Origin: Prevotella sp.
GTDB lineage: Bacteria; Bacteroidota; Bacteroidia; Bacteroidales; Bacteroidaceae
Direction of reading: 5' to 3'
Length of the DNA stretch: 64,000 nucleotides
Assembly: GCA_024684515.1 (NCBI GenBank)
Contig: JAIKWS010000035.1
Span: 42,178-106,177, forward strand
The position numbers and the translations under genes were made by a program. Numbering within the stretch: position 1 is the stretch's first letter; each line of letters starts with the position of its first letter. Under the pieces are notes generated by a model. The model was not told the origin of the DNA. It saw nothing but the letters and a program-made list of their open reading frames with translations, and searched no databases. Shown in pieces: positions 1-11,852 of the stretch.

Positions 1-2557
1 GCAGGTGATGAAGAATGGTACTGCCCTCTATGGTGCCAAGGCTGCCAATGGCGTACTGATTATCAAGACCAAGCGTAACAAGTCGATGGCGACAAAGATC
101 GACGTCACCATCAACGGACGCTATGAGCTGGTTCCCAGGATGCCTCAGATGATGAATGCCGATGACTATCGTCTCTATTCCACCGAGCTGCTCGCTGGCA
201 AGACCAATCCTATCATGCTGGGCAAGATGAAGTATCTCAACAGCGATCCTTCCTACTACTATTATAACCAGTATCACAATGAGACGGACTGGACGGACGA
301 GATCTACAAGAATGCCTTCTCCCAGAACTATGGCATCAACGTCCAGGGTGGCGACGATGCTGCGTCCTACAACCTCTCCGTAGGTTATTCCTTAGGCAAC
401 AGCACCCTTCGCAAGAACGACTATTCCCGTTTCAATATGCGTCTGAACAGTGATATCGTCATCAGTCGTCGTCTGAACGTTCGCTTCGATGCCTCTTATA
501 GTGATGTGGACCGTTCGCTGCGTGATGATGGAGCCCCTGCAGAGCCGCTTTCAACTGTCATTACCTCTCCTGGCTTTATCGCCCAGGCCAAGGCTCCTTT
601 CCTCTCGCCTTATGCCTTTGATAAGTTTGGCAATGTCAGTCATTACCTGGCTGAGGCTGACGATTATCTGGAGGGAAAGTTCCAGGGACGTGGACGACTG
701 GCCAATCCTGTCAGCATCCTGCAGTATGGCGATGGCAAGAACCGCAACTCCTTCGGCAACCGTCTCATCATGTTTTCCATCACTCCCAAGTATGAGTTCA
801 GCCGTTATCTCTCCTTGCAAGAGCATTTCACACTTGGACTGGTGAATACCAATGAGAACTACTATCTGCCTATCAATGGTGTGCCAACCTTCATCGTCGA
901 TGGACTGGACGAGGGTACCACCCTTCAGAATATCGCCCAGAGCCAGTCGGCCCGTCAGACGGCCATACAGAGCGATACCCGTCTGATATGGAATGTGAAG
1001 CTTCCTTCTCAGGTATCAAAACTCAAGGTTCAGGCTGGCGTACGCTATCTGAGCAGTGAGTACAAGCTCACCTCCCAGCAGGGTTATAACAGTGGTAACG
1101 ACAAGACTCCCAATATGTCGTCGTCACTGCGGTTCAAGAGTACGGGTGGTGCTGACGACAAGACTCGTGAGCTCGCATGGTATGCTCTGGCCGACTATGC
1201 CTATTCTGATCGTTTCTATGTCAATGCCGGCCTGTCGGCACAGGCCTCGTCTCGTTTTGGTGACGATGCCTCCGGACTGAAGCTGTTTGATAAGGTGTGG
1301 GGATTGTTCCCCAGTATCGAGGGTGCCTGGGTGCTCTCCAACGAGCACTGGCTCTCTGGCGTGAAGGGTATTGACTACCTGCGACTGAATCTGGGCTTTG
1401 ACGTCACGGGCAATGACGATATCGACTATACGGCTTCCCGTTCCTATTTCATTGCCAAACGTATGCTTGGCGAGACGGCTAGCAGCAAGATTATTGGCAA
1501 TATTGGCAATACCGACCTGCAGTGGGAGAGCACACGGAGACTGACTGCCGGTATCACCGGCAATTTCCTCTCCAACCGTCTTGGTGTACGTCTGAACGTG
1601 TTCAAGAGCTGGACATCCAATCTGCTGGCTCTACGACAGCTGGCCTATACCAGTGGCCTGCTGCAGAACTGGAGCAACGATGGCAAGTTGGAGAACGTGG
1701 GCTTTGACGTCAGTATCAATGCCAAGCTGCTGGCACTGAAGAATTTCGCATGGGAGCTGGGAGCTTCTGCCGGACATTATAAGAATGAGGTCACAGCCCT
1801 TTCGGACAACGATCGTTCTATCCAGACGGATATCTACGGTGCTACCATTCTCACGCAGGTTGGCCAGCCCGTCGGTGTCTTCTATGGCTACAAGACCGAT
1901 GGCGTCTATGCCACCACAGCACAGGCACAGGCCGATGGCCACTATCTGCTCAAGCAGAATGGTGATCGCCAGTATTTCGAGGCTGGTGACATGCGTTTCG
2001 TGGATGTCGACAGCAGCACACCGGGACTCATCGATGAGCAGGACCGTACCATCATCGGTGATCCCAATCCAGACTTCTACGGCAATATCTTCACCACGCT
2101 CAACTATAAGAATCTGTCGTTGCAAGCCGTGATGAACTATTCGATTGGAGGCGATGTGTACAACTACCAGCGTTCTCTGCTCGAAGGGGGAAGCATGTTC
2201 TTCAACCAGACTACGGCCATGCAGAACCGCTGGAATACAGAGGGACAGCAGACCGACATCCCACGTGTGGCCTATACCGATCCTATGGGCAACTCCCGTT
2301 TCAGCGACCGTTGGATTGAAGACGGTTCCTACCTACGCCTGGCCAATGTCACTCTGTCGTGGCATCTGCCCATACAGAGCACCTATCTGCAGGGCATCAC
2401 CATCTGGGGATCGGCACAGAACCTCTTCACACTCACACACTATCTGGGTAGCGATCCCGATTGTGCCATGTCCTCGGCTATCCTTGCTCAGGGCATCGAC
2501 AGGGGACTGCTGGCAGCAGGACGTAGCTTCTCACTGGGTGTGAATATCAACCTGTAA
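1..2557 (+). CDS. SusC-like TonB-dependent outer-membrane receptor, 5' end missing
   Basis: About 850 residues are in the window and the start lies upstream. The first residues (VMKNGTALYGAKAANGVLII) are the end of the plug domain, matching the usual SusC/RagA sequence before the barrel. The rest is a long beta-barrel with Tyr/Asn/Gly-rich strands and ends in the typical aromatic/hydrophobic strand (SFSLGVNINL). SusC proteins import oligosaccharides through the outer membrane using TonB energy, with SusD as a lid. SusD follows about 50 bp downstream on the same strand. The enzyme genes converging on it suggest xylan fragments as ligand, which is inference. The first in-frame start-like codon in the window (GTG at 5) is not the true start. 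Confidence 0.96.
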   Translation, partial: QVMKNGTALYGAKAANGVLIIKTKRNKSMATKIDVTINGRYELVPRMPQMMNADDYRLYSTELLAGKTNPIMLGKMKYLNSDPSYYYYNQYHNETDWTDEIYKNAFSQNYGINVQGGDDAASYNLSVGYSLGNSTLRKNDYSRFNMRLNSDIVISRRLNVRFDASYSDVDRSLRDDGAPAEPLSTVITSPGFIAQAKAPFLSPYAFDKFGNVSHYLAEADDYLEGKFQGRGRLANPVSILQYGDGKNRNSFGNRLIMFSITPKYEFSRYLSLQEHFTLGLVNTNENYYLPINGVPTFIVDGLDEGTTLQNIAQSQSARQTAIQSDTRLIWNVKLPSQVSKLKVQAGVRYLSSEYKLTSQQGYNSGNDKTPNMSSSLRFKSTGGADDKTRELAWYALADYAYSDRFYVNAGLSAQASSRFGDDASGLKLFDKVWGLFPSIEGAWVLSNEHWLSGVKGIDYLRLNLGFDVTGNDDIDYTASRSYFIAKRMLGETASSKIIGNIGNTDLQWESTRRLTAGITGNFLSNRLGVRLNVFKSWTSNLLALRQLAYTSGLLQNWSNDGKLENVGFDVSINAKLLALKNFAWELGASAGHYKNEVTALSDNDRSIQTDIYGATILTQVGQPVGVFYGYKTDGVYATTAQAQADGHYLLKQNGDRQYFEAGDMRFVDVDSSTPGLIDEQDRTIIGDPNPDFYGNIFTTLNYKNLSLQAVMNYSIGGDVYNYQRSLLEGGSMFFNQTTAMQNRWNTEGQQTDIPRVAYTDPMGNSRFSDRWIEDGSYLRLANVTLSWHLPIQSTYLQGITIWGSAQNLFTLTHYLGSDPDCAMSSAILAQGIDRGLLAAGRSFSLGVNINL

Positions 2558-2605
2558 GCTCCTCACTTGGACAGAACTCAATTGAAACAGAAAAAGAACA
2601 GTAAT

Positions 2606-4345
2606 ATGAAAATGAATAGAACAAACAGAAAGTCCAAGACCTTACTTGCTGGACTTGGAGCTATCATATTCCCTGTTACATTCGTAGGAGCTGGCATGCT
2701 CTTCACGGCTTGTTCCGACATGCTCGACACTACGTCCGAACTGGTGGAATTTGCCGAGGACAACACGCTTGACCATCCTACCGACTCCGTATACAGCGTG
2801 CTGGGCATCGTCAATCGCATGCAGATCATTGCCGACCGCACTGTACTGTTGGGCGAGGTGCGTAGCGACCTCGTGGAGACCACCGAGGCGGCTACTGCCG
2901 ACATGAAGCGACTGGCTGCCTTCGACTTCTCGCAGCCCAATAAGTACAACCAGGTGAGCGACTACTATGCCGTCATCAACAACTGCAACTACTACCTCGC
3001 CAATGTCGATTCGGCACTGCAACGTCGTGGACGCCAGCTCTTCAAGTACGAGTATGCTGCCGTGAAGGCTTTCCGTGCCTGGGCTTACCTGGAGCTGGTG
3101 AAGAACTATGGACAGGTGCCCTTTGTCACACAACCTGTGCTGACAGAGCGAGAGGCAGAGGATGCTCGGCAGGGACAGCGGGCCACCATCAGCGAGGTCT
3201 GCGACTACTTCATTGCCGACCTCACCCCCTATGCTCTCGTCGACCTGCCTCAGTATGGTACTATAGGCAGCTACAGCTCGCAGTATTTCTTCATACCTAT
3301 GCGTGCACTGCTGGGGGACCTCTGTCTCTGGGCGGGGCACTATACGGAGGCAGCACGGTGGTACAACAGTTATCTGAATGACGAGAAACAGCCTGTGGAG
3401 CAGAACCCCAGCAACCGCATCCGCTGGACCAGTGTCACCGACTTCCAGCGTCCCAGTGATGCCTATAGCGTACAGTCGACACGTGAGTACCTCAGCTTCA
3501 TTCCTATGGAGGAACGAGTGTTCGACGGTACAGTCAGTGAACTGCCGAATATCTTCCAGTCGACACAGGAGAACAACTACTTCTACCAGCTGACACCATC
3601 TGCCGGCATGCGTCGTCTCTCTGCTAGCCAGATTTATTGCATGGAGTACAAGACAGAGACAACCACCGACACGGTCTATGTACCACGAACAGGGCTCACC
3701 GAGGACCTACTGGTGGGAGACTTGCGTCTCTATTCGAATTTCAGACAGACGGCTGTTGGTGGACAGGATGAGTATTCTGAGTACAACACACTCAGGCAGA
3801 CGATGCAGAAGCTTAGCACCACGAGGGTGCTCACCTATCGCAGCCCTATCATCTACCTGCGCTATGCCGAGGCTCTCAATCGTGCCGGCTATCCCCAGTC
3901 GGCAATGTGCATACTGAAGCATGGCCTCTGTGACGATAATGCCCACGAGTATATCGACAGTCTGGAAAGGGTGGCGGCTGGAAGCCTCATCAGTTTCGAT
4001 GCAACATTGTTTACCAAAGAGACGACACTGGGCATACACTCACGTGGTGCTGGCGATGCCAACTGCAATGCCTACTACTCGCTACCTATGCCCGACCATC
4101 AGCTTGCCAGCCGGCAGGACACCATCAACTATCAGATACCACTGGTGGAAGACCTCATCGTCAACGAGCTTGCACTGGAGGGTGCCTTCGAGGGCTATCG
4201 CTTCCACGACCTGATGAGGGTGGCACTGAGACGTGGCGATCCTGCCTATCTTGCCGATCCCATCAGTCGTAGAGGAGCTGACCAGGATGGACAGTTGCGT
4301 GCTCTGCTCATGGATACCAACAACTGGTACCTGCCATTGCAGTGA
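2606..4345 (+). CDS. SusD/RagB family nutrient-binding outer-membrane lipoprotein
   Basis: The 579-residue product binds glycans on the cell surface and caps the preceding SusC channel. I chose ATG 2606: it follows an A-rich leader, and the open frame upstream begins only with TTG. The N-terminus is basic and hydrophobic and ends in a lipobox, LFTAC, before SDMLD. The middle carries the TPR-like SusD fold with motifs such as WAYLELVKNYGQVPFV, and the C-terminus has the RagB pattern EGYRFHDLMR. Length is normal for the family. It is the last gene of the visible susCD pair and is followed by a good intrinsic terminator at 4389-4420. Ligand identity (xylo-oligosaccharide) is inferred from context. 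Confidence 0.95.
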   Translation: MKMNRTNRKSKTLLAGLGAIIFPVTFVGAGMLFTACSDMLDTTSELVEFAEDNTLDHPTDSVYSVLGIVNRMQIIADRTVLLGEVRSDLVETTEAATADMKRLAAFDFSQPNKYNQVSDYYAVINNCNYYLANVDSALQRRGRQLFKYEYAAVKAFRAWAYLELVKNYGQVPFVTQPVLTEREAEDARQGQRATISEVCDYFIADLTPYALVDLPQYGTIGSYSSQYFFIPMRALLGDLCLWAGHYTEAARWYNSYLNDEKQPVEQNPSNRIRWTSVTDFQRPSDAYSVQSTREYLSFIPMEERVFDGTVSELPNIFQSTQENNYFYQLTPSAGMRRLSASQIYCMEYKTETTTDTVYVPRTGLTEDLLVGDLRLYSNFRQTAVGGQDEYSEYNTLRQTMQKLSTTRVLTYRSPIIYLRYAEALNRAGYPQSAMCILKHGLCDDNAHEYIDSLERVAAGSLISFDATLFTKETTLGIHSRGAGDANCNAYYSLPMPDHQLASRQDTINYQIPLVEDLIVNELALEGAFEGYRFHDLMRVALRRGDPAYLADPISRRGADQDGQLRALLMDTNNWYLPLQ

Positions 4346-4388
4346 CCCGGGTGGGGGACGGTTGTCGTTTCCTGTACTCAAAACAAAC

Positions 4389-4420
4389 AAATGCAGTCAG
4401 CAATGGCTGCATTTTTTGTT
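4389..4420 (+). terminator. Intrinsic terminator of the susCD operon
   Basis: An 8-bp perfect stem (AAATGCAG / CTGCATTT) with a 10-nt loop runs into a T-rich tract, about 44 bp after the SusD stop codon. Confidence 0.8.
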
Positions 4421-4534
4421 GCTATAAGATACAAAAGGGATGCAAAAAACGGAAAAAACAGGAAAAAAGTGGCAGATTATACAAATACGAAAAGAATAGA
4501 AACATTTCATCAAGCCAAAATGGGAAAAAGTGCG

Positions 4535-4542
4535 TAATTTTG
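4535..4542 (+). promoter_or_regulatory. TAnnTTTG -7 box, possible promoter of a small RNA
   Basis: TAATTTTG fits the Bacteroidota -7 consensus exactly. No clear TTTG -33 box sits 19-21 bp upstream, so this is only a candidate. It points into the convergent gap between SusD and GH115, where no protein gene follows, but a terminator does at 4644-4682. Confidence 0.35.
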
Positions 4543-4548
4543 CATCGT

Positions 4549-4682
4549 CAATAGGAAAATAGCGTTTTTCTTCATAAGATCAAGACATATAAAGGTTATT
4601 AGTTAGTAGTTAGTTATCGTTAGTTATGGTAAAACTAATCGTTGGCGGATTCCTGTATGAGAATATCGGGTCCGCCTTTTTT
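4549..4682 (+). ncRNA. Candidate small RNA downstream of susD
   Basis: A TAATTTTG -7 box ends at 4542, and about 135 nt later there is a clean GC-rich hairpin with a T6 tail. No convincing ORF lies between them. The interval contains repeated TTAGTTA words. Small RNAs linked to polysaccharide loci are known in Bacteroides, but this one matches none that I can recognise. The 5' end is estimated from the -7 box. Confidence 0.3.
4644..4682 (+). terminator. Intrinsic terminator with no gene in front
   Basis: GGCGGA (4644-4649) pairs with TCCGCC (4671-4676) and is followed by six T. It lies 300 bp beyond SusD and after the susCD terminator, so it probably ends a separate short transcript. Confidence 0.6.
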
Positions 4683-4731
4683 GTGTGCACGACATGAGTG
4701 TTGGTCTAACGGATGTTTTCCGCCCTGCCTA

Positions 4732-4803
4732 GGAACAAAATATTCCCACCTTGGGAATATTTTGTTCCCAGCCTGGGAAGAAATTATTCCCACCTTGGGA
4801 ATA
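4732..4803. repeat. 22-bp-period array of TTCCCA-n-TGGGAA palindromes
   Basis: TTCCCA starts at 4743, 4765 and 4787, exactly 22 bp apart, each followed by a TGGGAA half. The first copy sits in a perfect 17-bp-arm hairpin (4732-4748 / 4752-4768, 3-nt loop). Weaker copies flank the array (TTCC...GGAA from 4718; TTCCCA at 4818). It lies in the convergent gap between SusD and GH115. Confidence 0.9.
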
Positions 4804-5132
4804 CATTTTTCGTAAGATTCCCAAGTCTGACGGAAGAAAACCAACCTCTGCTAGATAGTAACTCTTTCTGACAATAATACAACTGCTAAGCATTTTTCAT
4901 CCATAGGCCTACCATAGACCTACCATAGACCTTCCTCTGTCGATGATGACGAAGGCAGATTTCGTCCAGTTTCTTAGAGGTGATAAAATCAGGAAAAATT
5001 GTCTGTTTTTTCTCTAAGATTAGCCTTTTTGATACCCTCCAAGGTTGGTTGTCCTGTAAAGGCAAGAAGTCCAAGAAAGGAAAGAAGCGGCAGTGGAGGG
5101 ACTGGACAAGGGTGGGGTGGGGTGGGTGATTG
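4804..5132. other. Gene-free stretch with an 11-bp triplicate and a G-quadruplex motif
   Basis: No credible ORF. CCATAGRCCTW occurs three times in tandem at 4901-4911, 4912-4922 and 4923-4933. At 5110-5126 the + strand reads G3-T-G4-T-G4-T-G3, an ideal quadruplex-forming sequence with one-base loops. The remainder shows nothing I can interpret. Confidence 0.8.
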
Positions 5133-5167
5133 GAAATAAAAGGAGCAACACCGTACGATGCTGCTCC
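5133..5167 (-). terminator. Intrinsic terminator of the GH43-esterase-GH115 operon
   Basis: On the - strand a 12-bp stem (two G-U pairs, 2-nt loop) formed by 5156-5167 and 5142-5153 is followed by a T-rich tract (5133-5141 on + is A-rich). It lies about 50 bp after the GH115 stop codon. Confidence 0.75.
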
Positions 5168-5217
5168 CTTTATGATGCCTGCTGTTTGCAAGTGAATGTA
5201 TGCTGTGCTTGCTGCCG

Positions 5218-7677
5218 CTATCTGGTTTGTTCAACAGCAGACTCGTCCATAAACAGATGGGAGGGAAGATAGCCTCCGAAGTCAACGACAATCTTCTCGA
5301 AGACGATGCCTGGATGCTTCGGACAGATGGTCAGCGTATGCACATCGGCCTTGCCTACCGGCACTTCCACCACCTTCTCGACAATACGACGGGCTACGGC
5401 AGGATAGAACTCGCTGTACATGTAGGGCTGGCGATCGACCAGCGTCTTGTTGAAGTTGATGGTCTGTGGTTCTGAGCCATCGAGGCTGACGGTATACTCA
5501 TGTCCTCCGATATTGAGGAAGTCGAGTGTCGACTTGACCACCACATGCACTTTCACCCGTGCCGGAGCATCGTTTGGCAGACGGAACTGGTAGCTGAGCG
5601 AGGCACCATCGACGGGCTGCGTATAGGGTGTCAGTGCCACGGCACTGCGTGTGCGGCCATAATAGGGATAGACCGTCCACTGTGTGCCCTCAGGAGCGAT
5701 GGCACTGGCATAGTGCTCGGCCTCCATAGCTACATAGCCATTGCTGGGCTGGAAGAGCCAGCCTCCTTGTTGCCCTGCTTTCACCTGTTTGGTGGCTGGC
5801 ATCATGTCGCGTGGGAAGTCATCATTCCACTGTCTATAGCCTATGTGCTTCTGTGTCATCATGCCATCCCACTTGCCACCGGCAATGTCCTTGTTGTACT
5901 GGCGACAGAGCAGTGAGTCGCGACGGAAGCACTGTGCTACTCGCTGTGCCCACGCATTGGCATCAGGATTGCCTTTGCTGGCCAGGTAGCGGTTCATGGC
6001 CTGGGCATAGTACATATCGTAGAGGTTGGCCATGCCCTGTACTGGGAAGAGGATAATCTGCCGATAGAAGTCACGAGCCTCGGCAGGTATGTCGTCGAAG
6101 AGACGTAGTGCCCTCAGTTCAAGCCGCTGATAGGCATCAGCCACCTGTTGCCACTCGCCAGTCTCCACATTGTAGGTGCTGGCATCGAGCATCTCGGGGG
6201 TGACACGTGCCATGTACTGGCAGTTCTGGTTGTAGATGTCTGCAGCCTCCTCAGCGATGGCCTTGCTAAAGACGTCGCTGAAGAAGTGCTGTGTGTGCTG
6301 AGTGACATTCTGCTGGTTGTACTCCTTTGGGTTCCATGCCATGTCCATGAATAGCTGTATGGGATATTCCATTGGCTTGAGATCACCCACGTTGAGTATC
6401 CACATGCGGTGGATGCCGAAGTCGTAAGCCAGCGAGAGCTGTTCGAACATCTGCTGTGTCTGTGTGACGTTGAGCCACTTTGAGTTGCGTGGTGCTCCTA
6501 CATAGTCGACGTGGTAGTAGATGCCCCATCCACCCTTGTGCAGTCGCTCCTCAGCATTGGGCACTCGACGGATGTCGCCCCAGTTGTCATCGCTGATGAG
6601 TACGATGACATCGTCAGGCACACGGAAGCCGGCATCGTAGTAGTCCTGCACCTCCTTGTAGAGTGCCCACACCTGTGTAGTCTTGTTGGCCGGCTTTCCA
6701 GTGACCTGCTTGATAATCTTGCGCTGGTTGCTGATGATCCGCTCCATGAGTCCTGTGTCAGTCTTGTCGCCCATAGCCTCATCGCCATCGCCACGCATGC
6801 CAATGGTCACGATATCCTCGGTGCCCTTCATGCGTTCTATTCCCTCTCTGAAGAACTGGTCGAGCTTCTGCTGGTTTGTCTGATAGTTCCATGCTCCCCA
6901 CTTGTTGCGGTTGCGTGCATACTCCTGATGGTTGCGTGCCATAGGCTCGTGATGGCTGGTTCCCATGATGATGCCCATGCGGTCGGCCGTCTTGCTGTTC
7001 TCTGGGTCGTCGGCATAGAAAGCCCATGACCACATGGCAGGCCACATCATGTTGCCCTTCAGGCGGAGGATGAGCTCGAAGACCTTCTCGTAGAAGCGAT
7101 GATCGCCATAGTTGGTGCCGAAGGTATTCTTCACCCATGACGTGAGACAAGGAGCCTCATCGTTGAGGAAGATACCACGGAACTCGACGGCAGGCTCTCC
7201 ATCGGTAAAGCAGCCCTGTTTGACATAGGCTTGAGAGTGCTTCTCGACAGGCACGTCTGCCCACCAGTACCACGGTGAGACACCCAGCTGCCGGCTGAGC
7301 TCATAGATGCCGTAGATGGTGCCACGACGGTCGCTGCCGGCGATGACTACTTGTCCGTCGATGGTGGTAATGAGGAACTTCTCTCGCATGCCCTTCAGCC
7401 CTGGCAGCTGTCCCTGTTTCACCATGCGGTCGATCTCGGCATTCCTGCCAATGGTGCCCACGAGGATCGCTGCCTCGTGGCCAATCGTCTTCTGCATATC
7501 ACTACGCAGGTTGCCGATGGCAATCAGCACACCCTCATAATCCTGCTCGCTATAGCTGATGGCACCTTGCTTCAACGGCACGGCACCGTCCTGAGGTGTG
7601 AAGGACACAAAAGGCTCTGCCGCCTGCATAGTCAGTACGCAGACGGAGAGCAATAATATTATTCTGAATCGTTTCAT
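5218..7677 (-). CDS. GH115 alpha-glucuronidase (first copy)
   Basis: The 819-residue protein has a signal peptide (ending near AAEP, residue 20). The GH115 core is marked by YGIYELSRQLGVSPWYWWAD (122-141), the FRGIFLNDE block (167-174) and LRLKGNMMWPAMW (205-216). The C-terminal beta-sandwich starts near VAMEAEHYASA. GH115 enzymes remove 4-O-methyl-glucuronic acid from internal and terminal xylose of glucuronoxylan. It is third in the operon GH43 - CE6/CE1 - GH115, 46 bp after the esterase. A second, diverged GH115 of nearly the same length lies at 37673-40117. Cellular location is probably periplasm or surface. Confidence 0.95.
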   Translation of the reverse strand: MKRFRIILLLSVCVLTMQAAEPFVSFTPQDGAVPLKQGAISYSEQDYEGVLIAIGNLRSDMQKTIGHEAAILVGTIGRNAEIDRMVKQGQLPGLKGMREKFLITTIDGQVVIAGSDRRGTIYGIYELSRQLGVSPWYWWADVPVEKHSQAYVKQGCFTDGEPAVEFRGIFLNDEAPCLTSWVKNTFGTNYGDHRFYEKVFELILRLKGNMMWPAMWSWAFYADDPENSKTADRMGIIMGTSHHEPMARNHQEYARNRNKWGAWNYQTNQQKLDQFFREGIERMKGTEDIVTIGMRGDGDEAMGDKTDTGLMERIISNQRKIIKQVTGKPANKTTQVWALYKEVQDYYDAGFRVPDDVIVLISDDNWGDIRRVPNAEERLHKGGWGIYYHVDYVGAPRNSKWLNVTQTQQMFEQLSLAYDFGIHRMWILNVGDLKPMEYPIQLFMDMAWNPKEYNQQNVTQHTQHFFSDVFSKAIAEEAADIYNQNCQYMARVTPEMLDASTYNVETGEWQQVADAYQRLELRALRLFDDIPAEARDFYRQIILFPVQGMANLYDMYYAQAMNRYLASKGNPDANAWAQRVAQCFRRDSLLCRQYNKDIAGGKWDGMMTQKHIGYRQWNDDFPRDMMPATKQVKAGQQGGWLFQPSNGYVAMEAEHYASAIAPEGTQWTVYPYYGRTRSAVALTPYTQPVDGASLSYQFRLPNDAPARVKVHVVVKSTLDFLNIGGHEYTVSLDGSEPQTINFNKTLVDRQPYMYSEFYPAVARRIVEKVVEVPVGKADVHTLTICPKHPGIVFEKIVVDFGGYLPSHLFMDESAVEQTR

Positions 7678-7723
7678 TCGTTATGGTCTTTGAAAAAGGT
7701 TTGTGATAGTAGTTGGGAAAGGA

Positions 7724-11754
<4,031 letters not shown>

Positions 11755-11789
11755 GTTAATATTGGAAAATTATGTCATTCTTTTCGCTG

Positions 11790-11797
11790 CAAAATTA
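11790..11797 (-). promoter_or_regulatory. -7 box of the GH43 operon
   Basis: The - strand reads TAATTTTG, about 36 bp before the GH43 start and immediately after the terminator of the upstream operon. No TTTG -33 box is seen at the usual distance, where the terminator stem lies instead. Confidence 0.6.
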
Positions 11798-11800
11798 CAC

Positions 11801-11828
11801 AAAAAACGCCGAACACGTGTTCGGCGTT
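11801..11828 (-). terminator. Strong intrinsic terminator of the GH98-GH95-GH97 operon
   Basis: 11805-11828 is a perfect 24-bp palindrome (12-bp arms). On the - strand it is followed by six T. It lies 24 bp after the GH97 stop and separates the two enzyme operons. Confidence 0.9.
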
Positions 11829-11852
11829 GTACCAGATTATATCGTAAATGTA

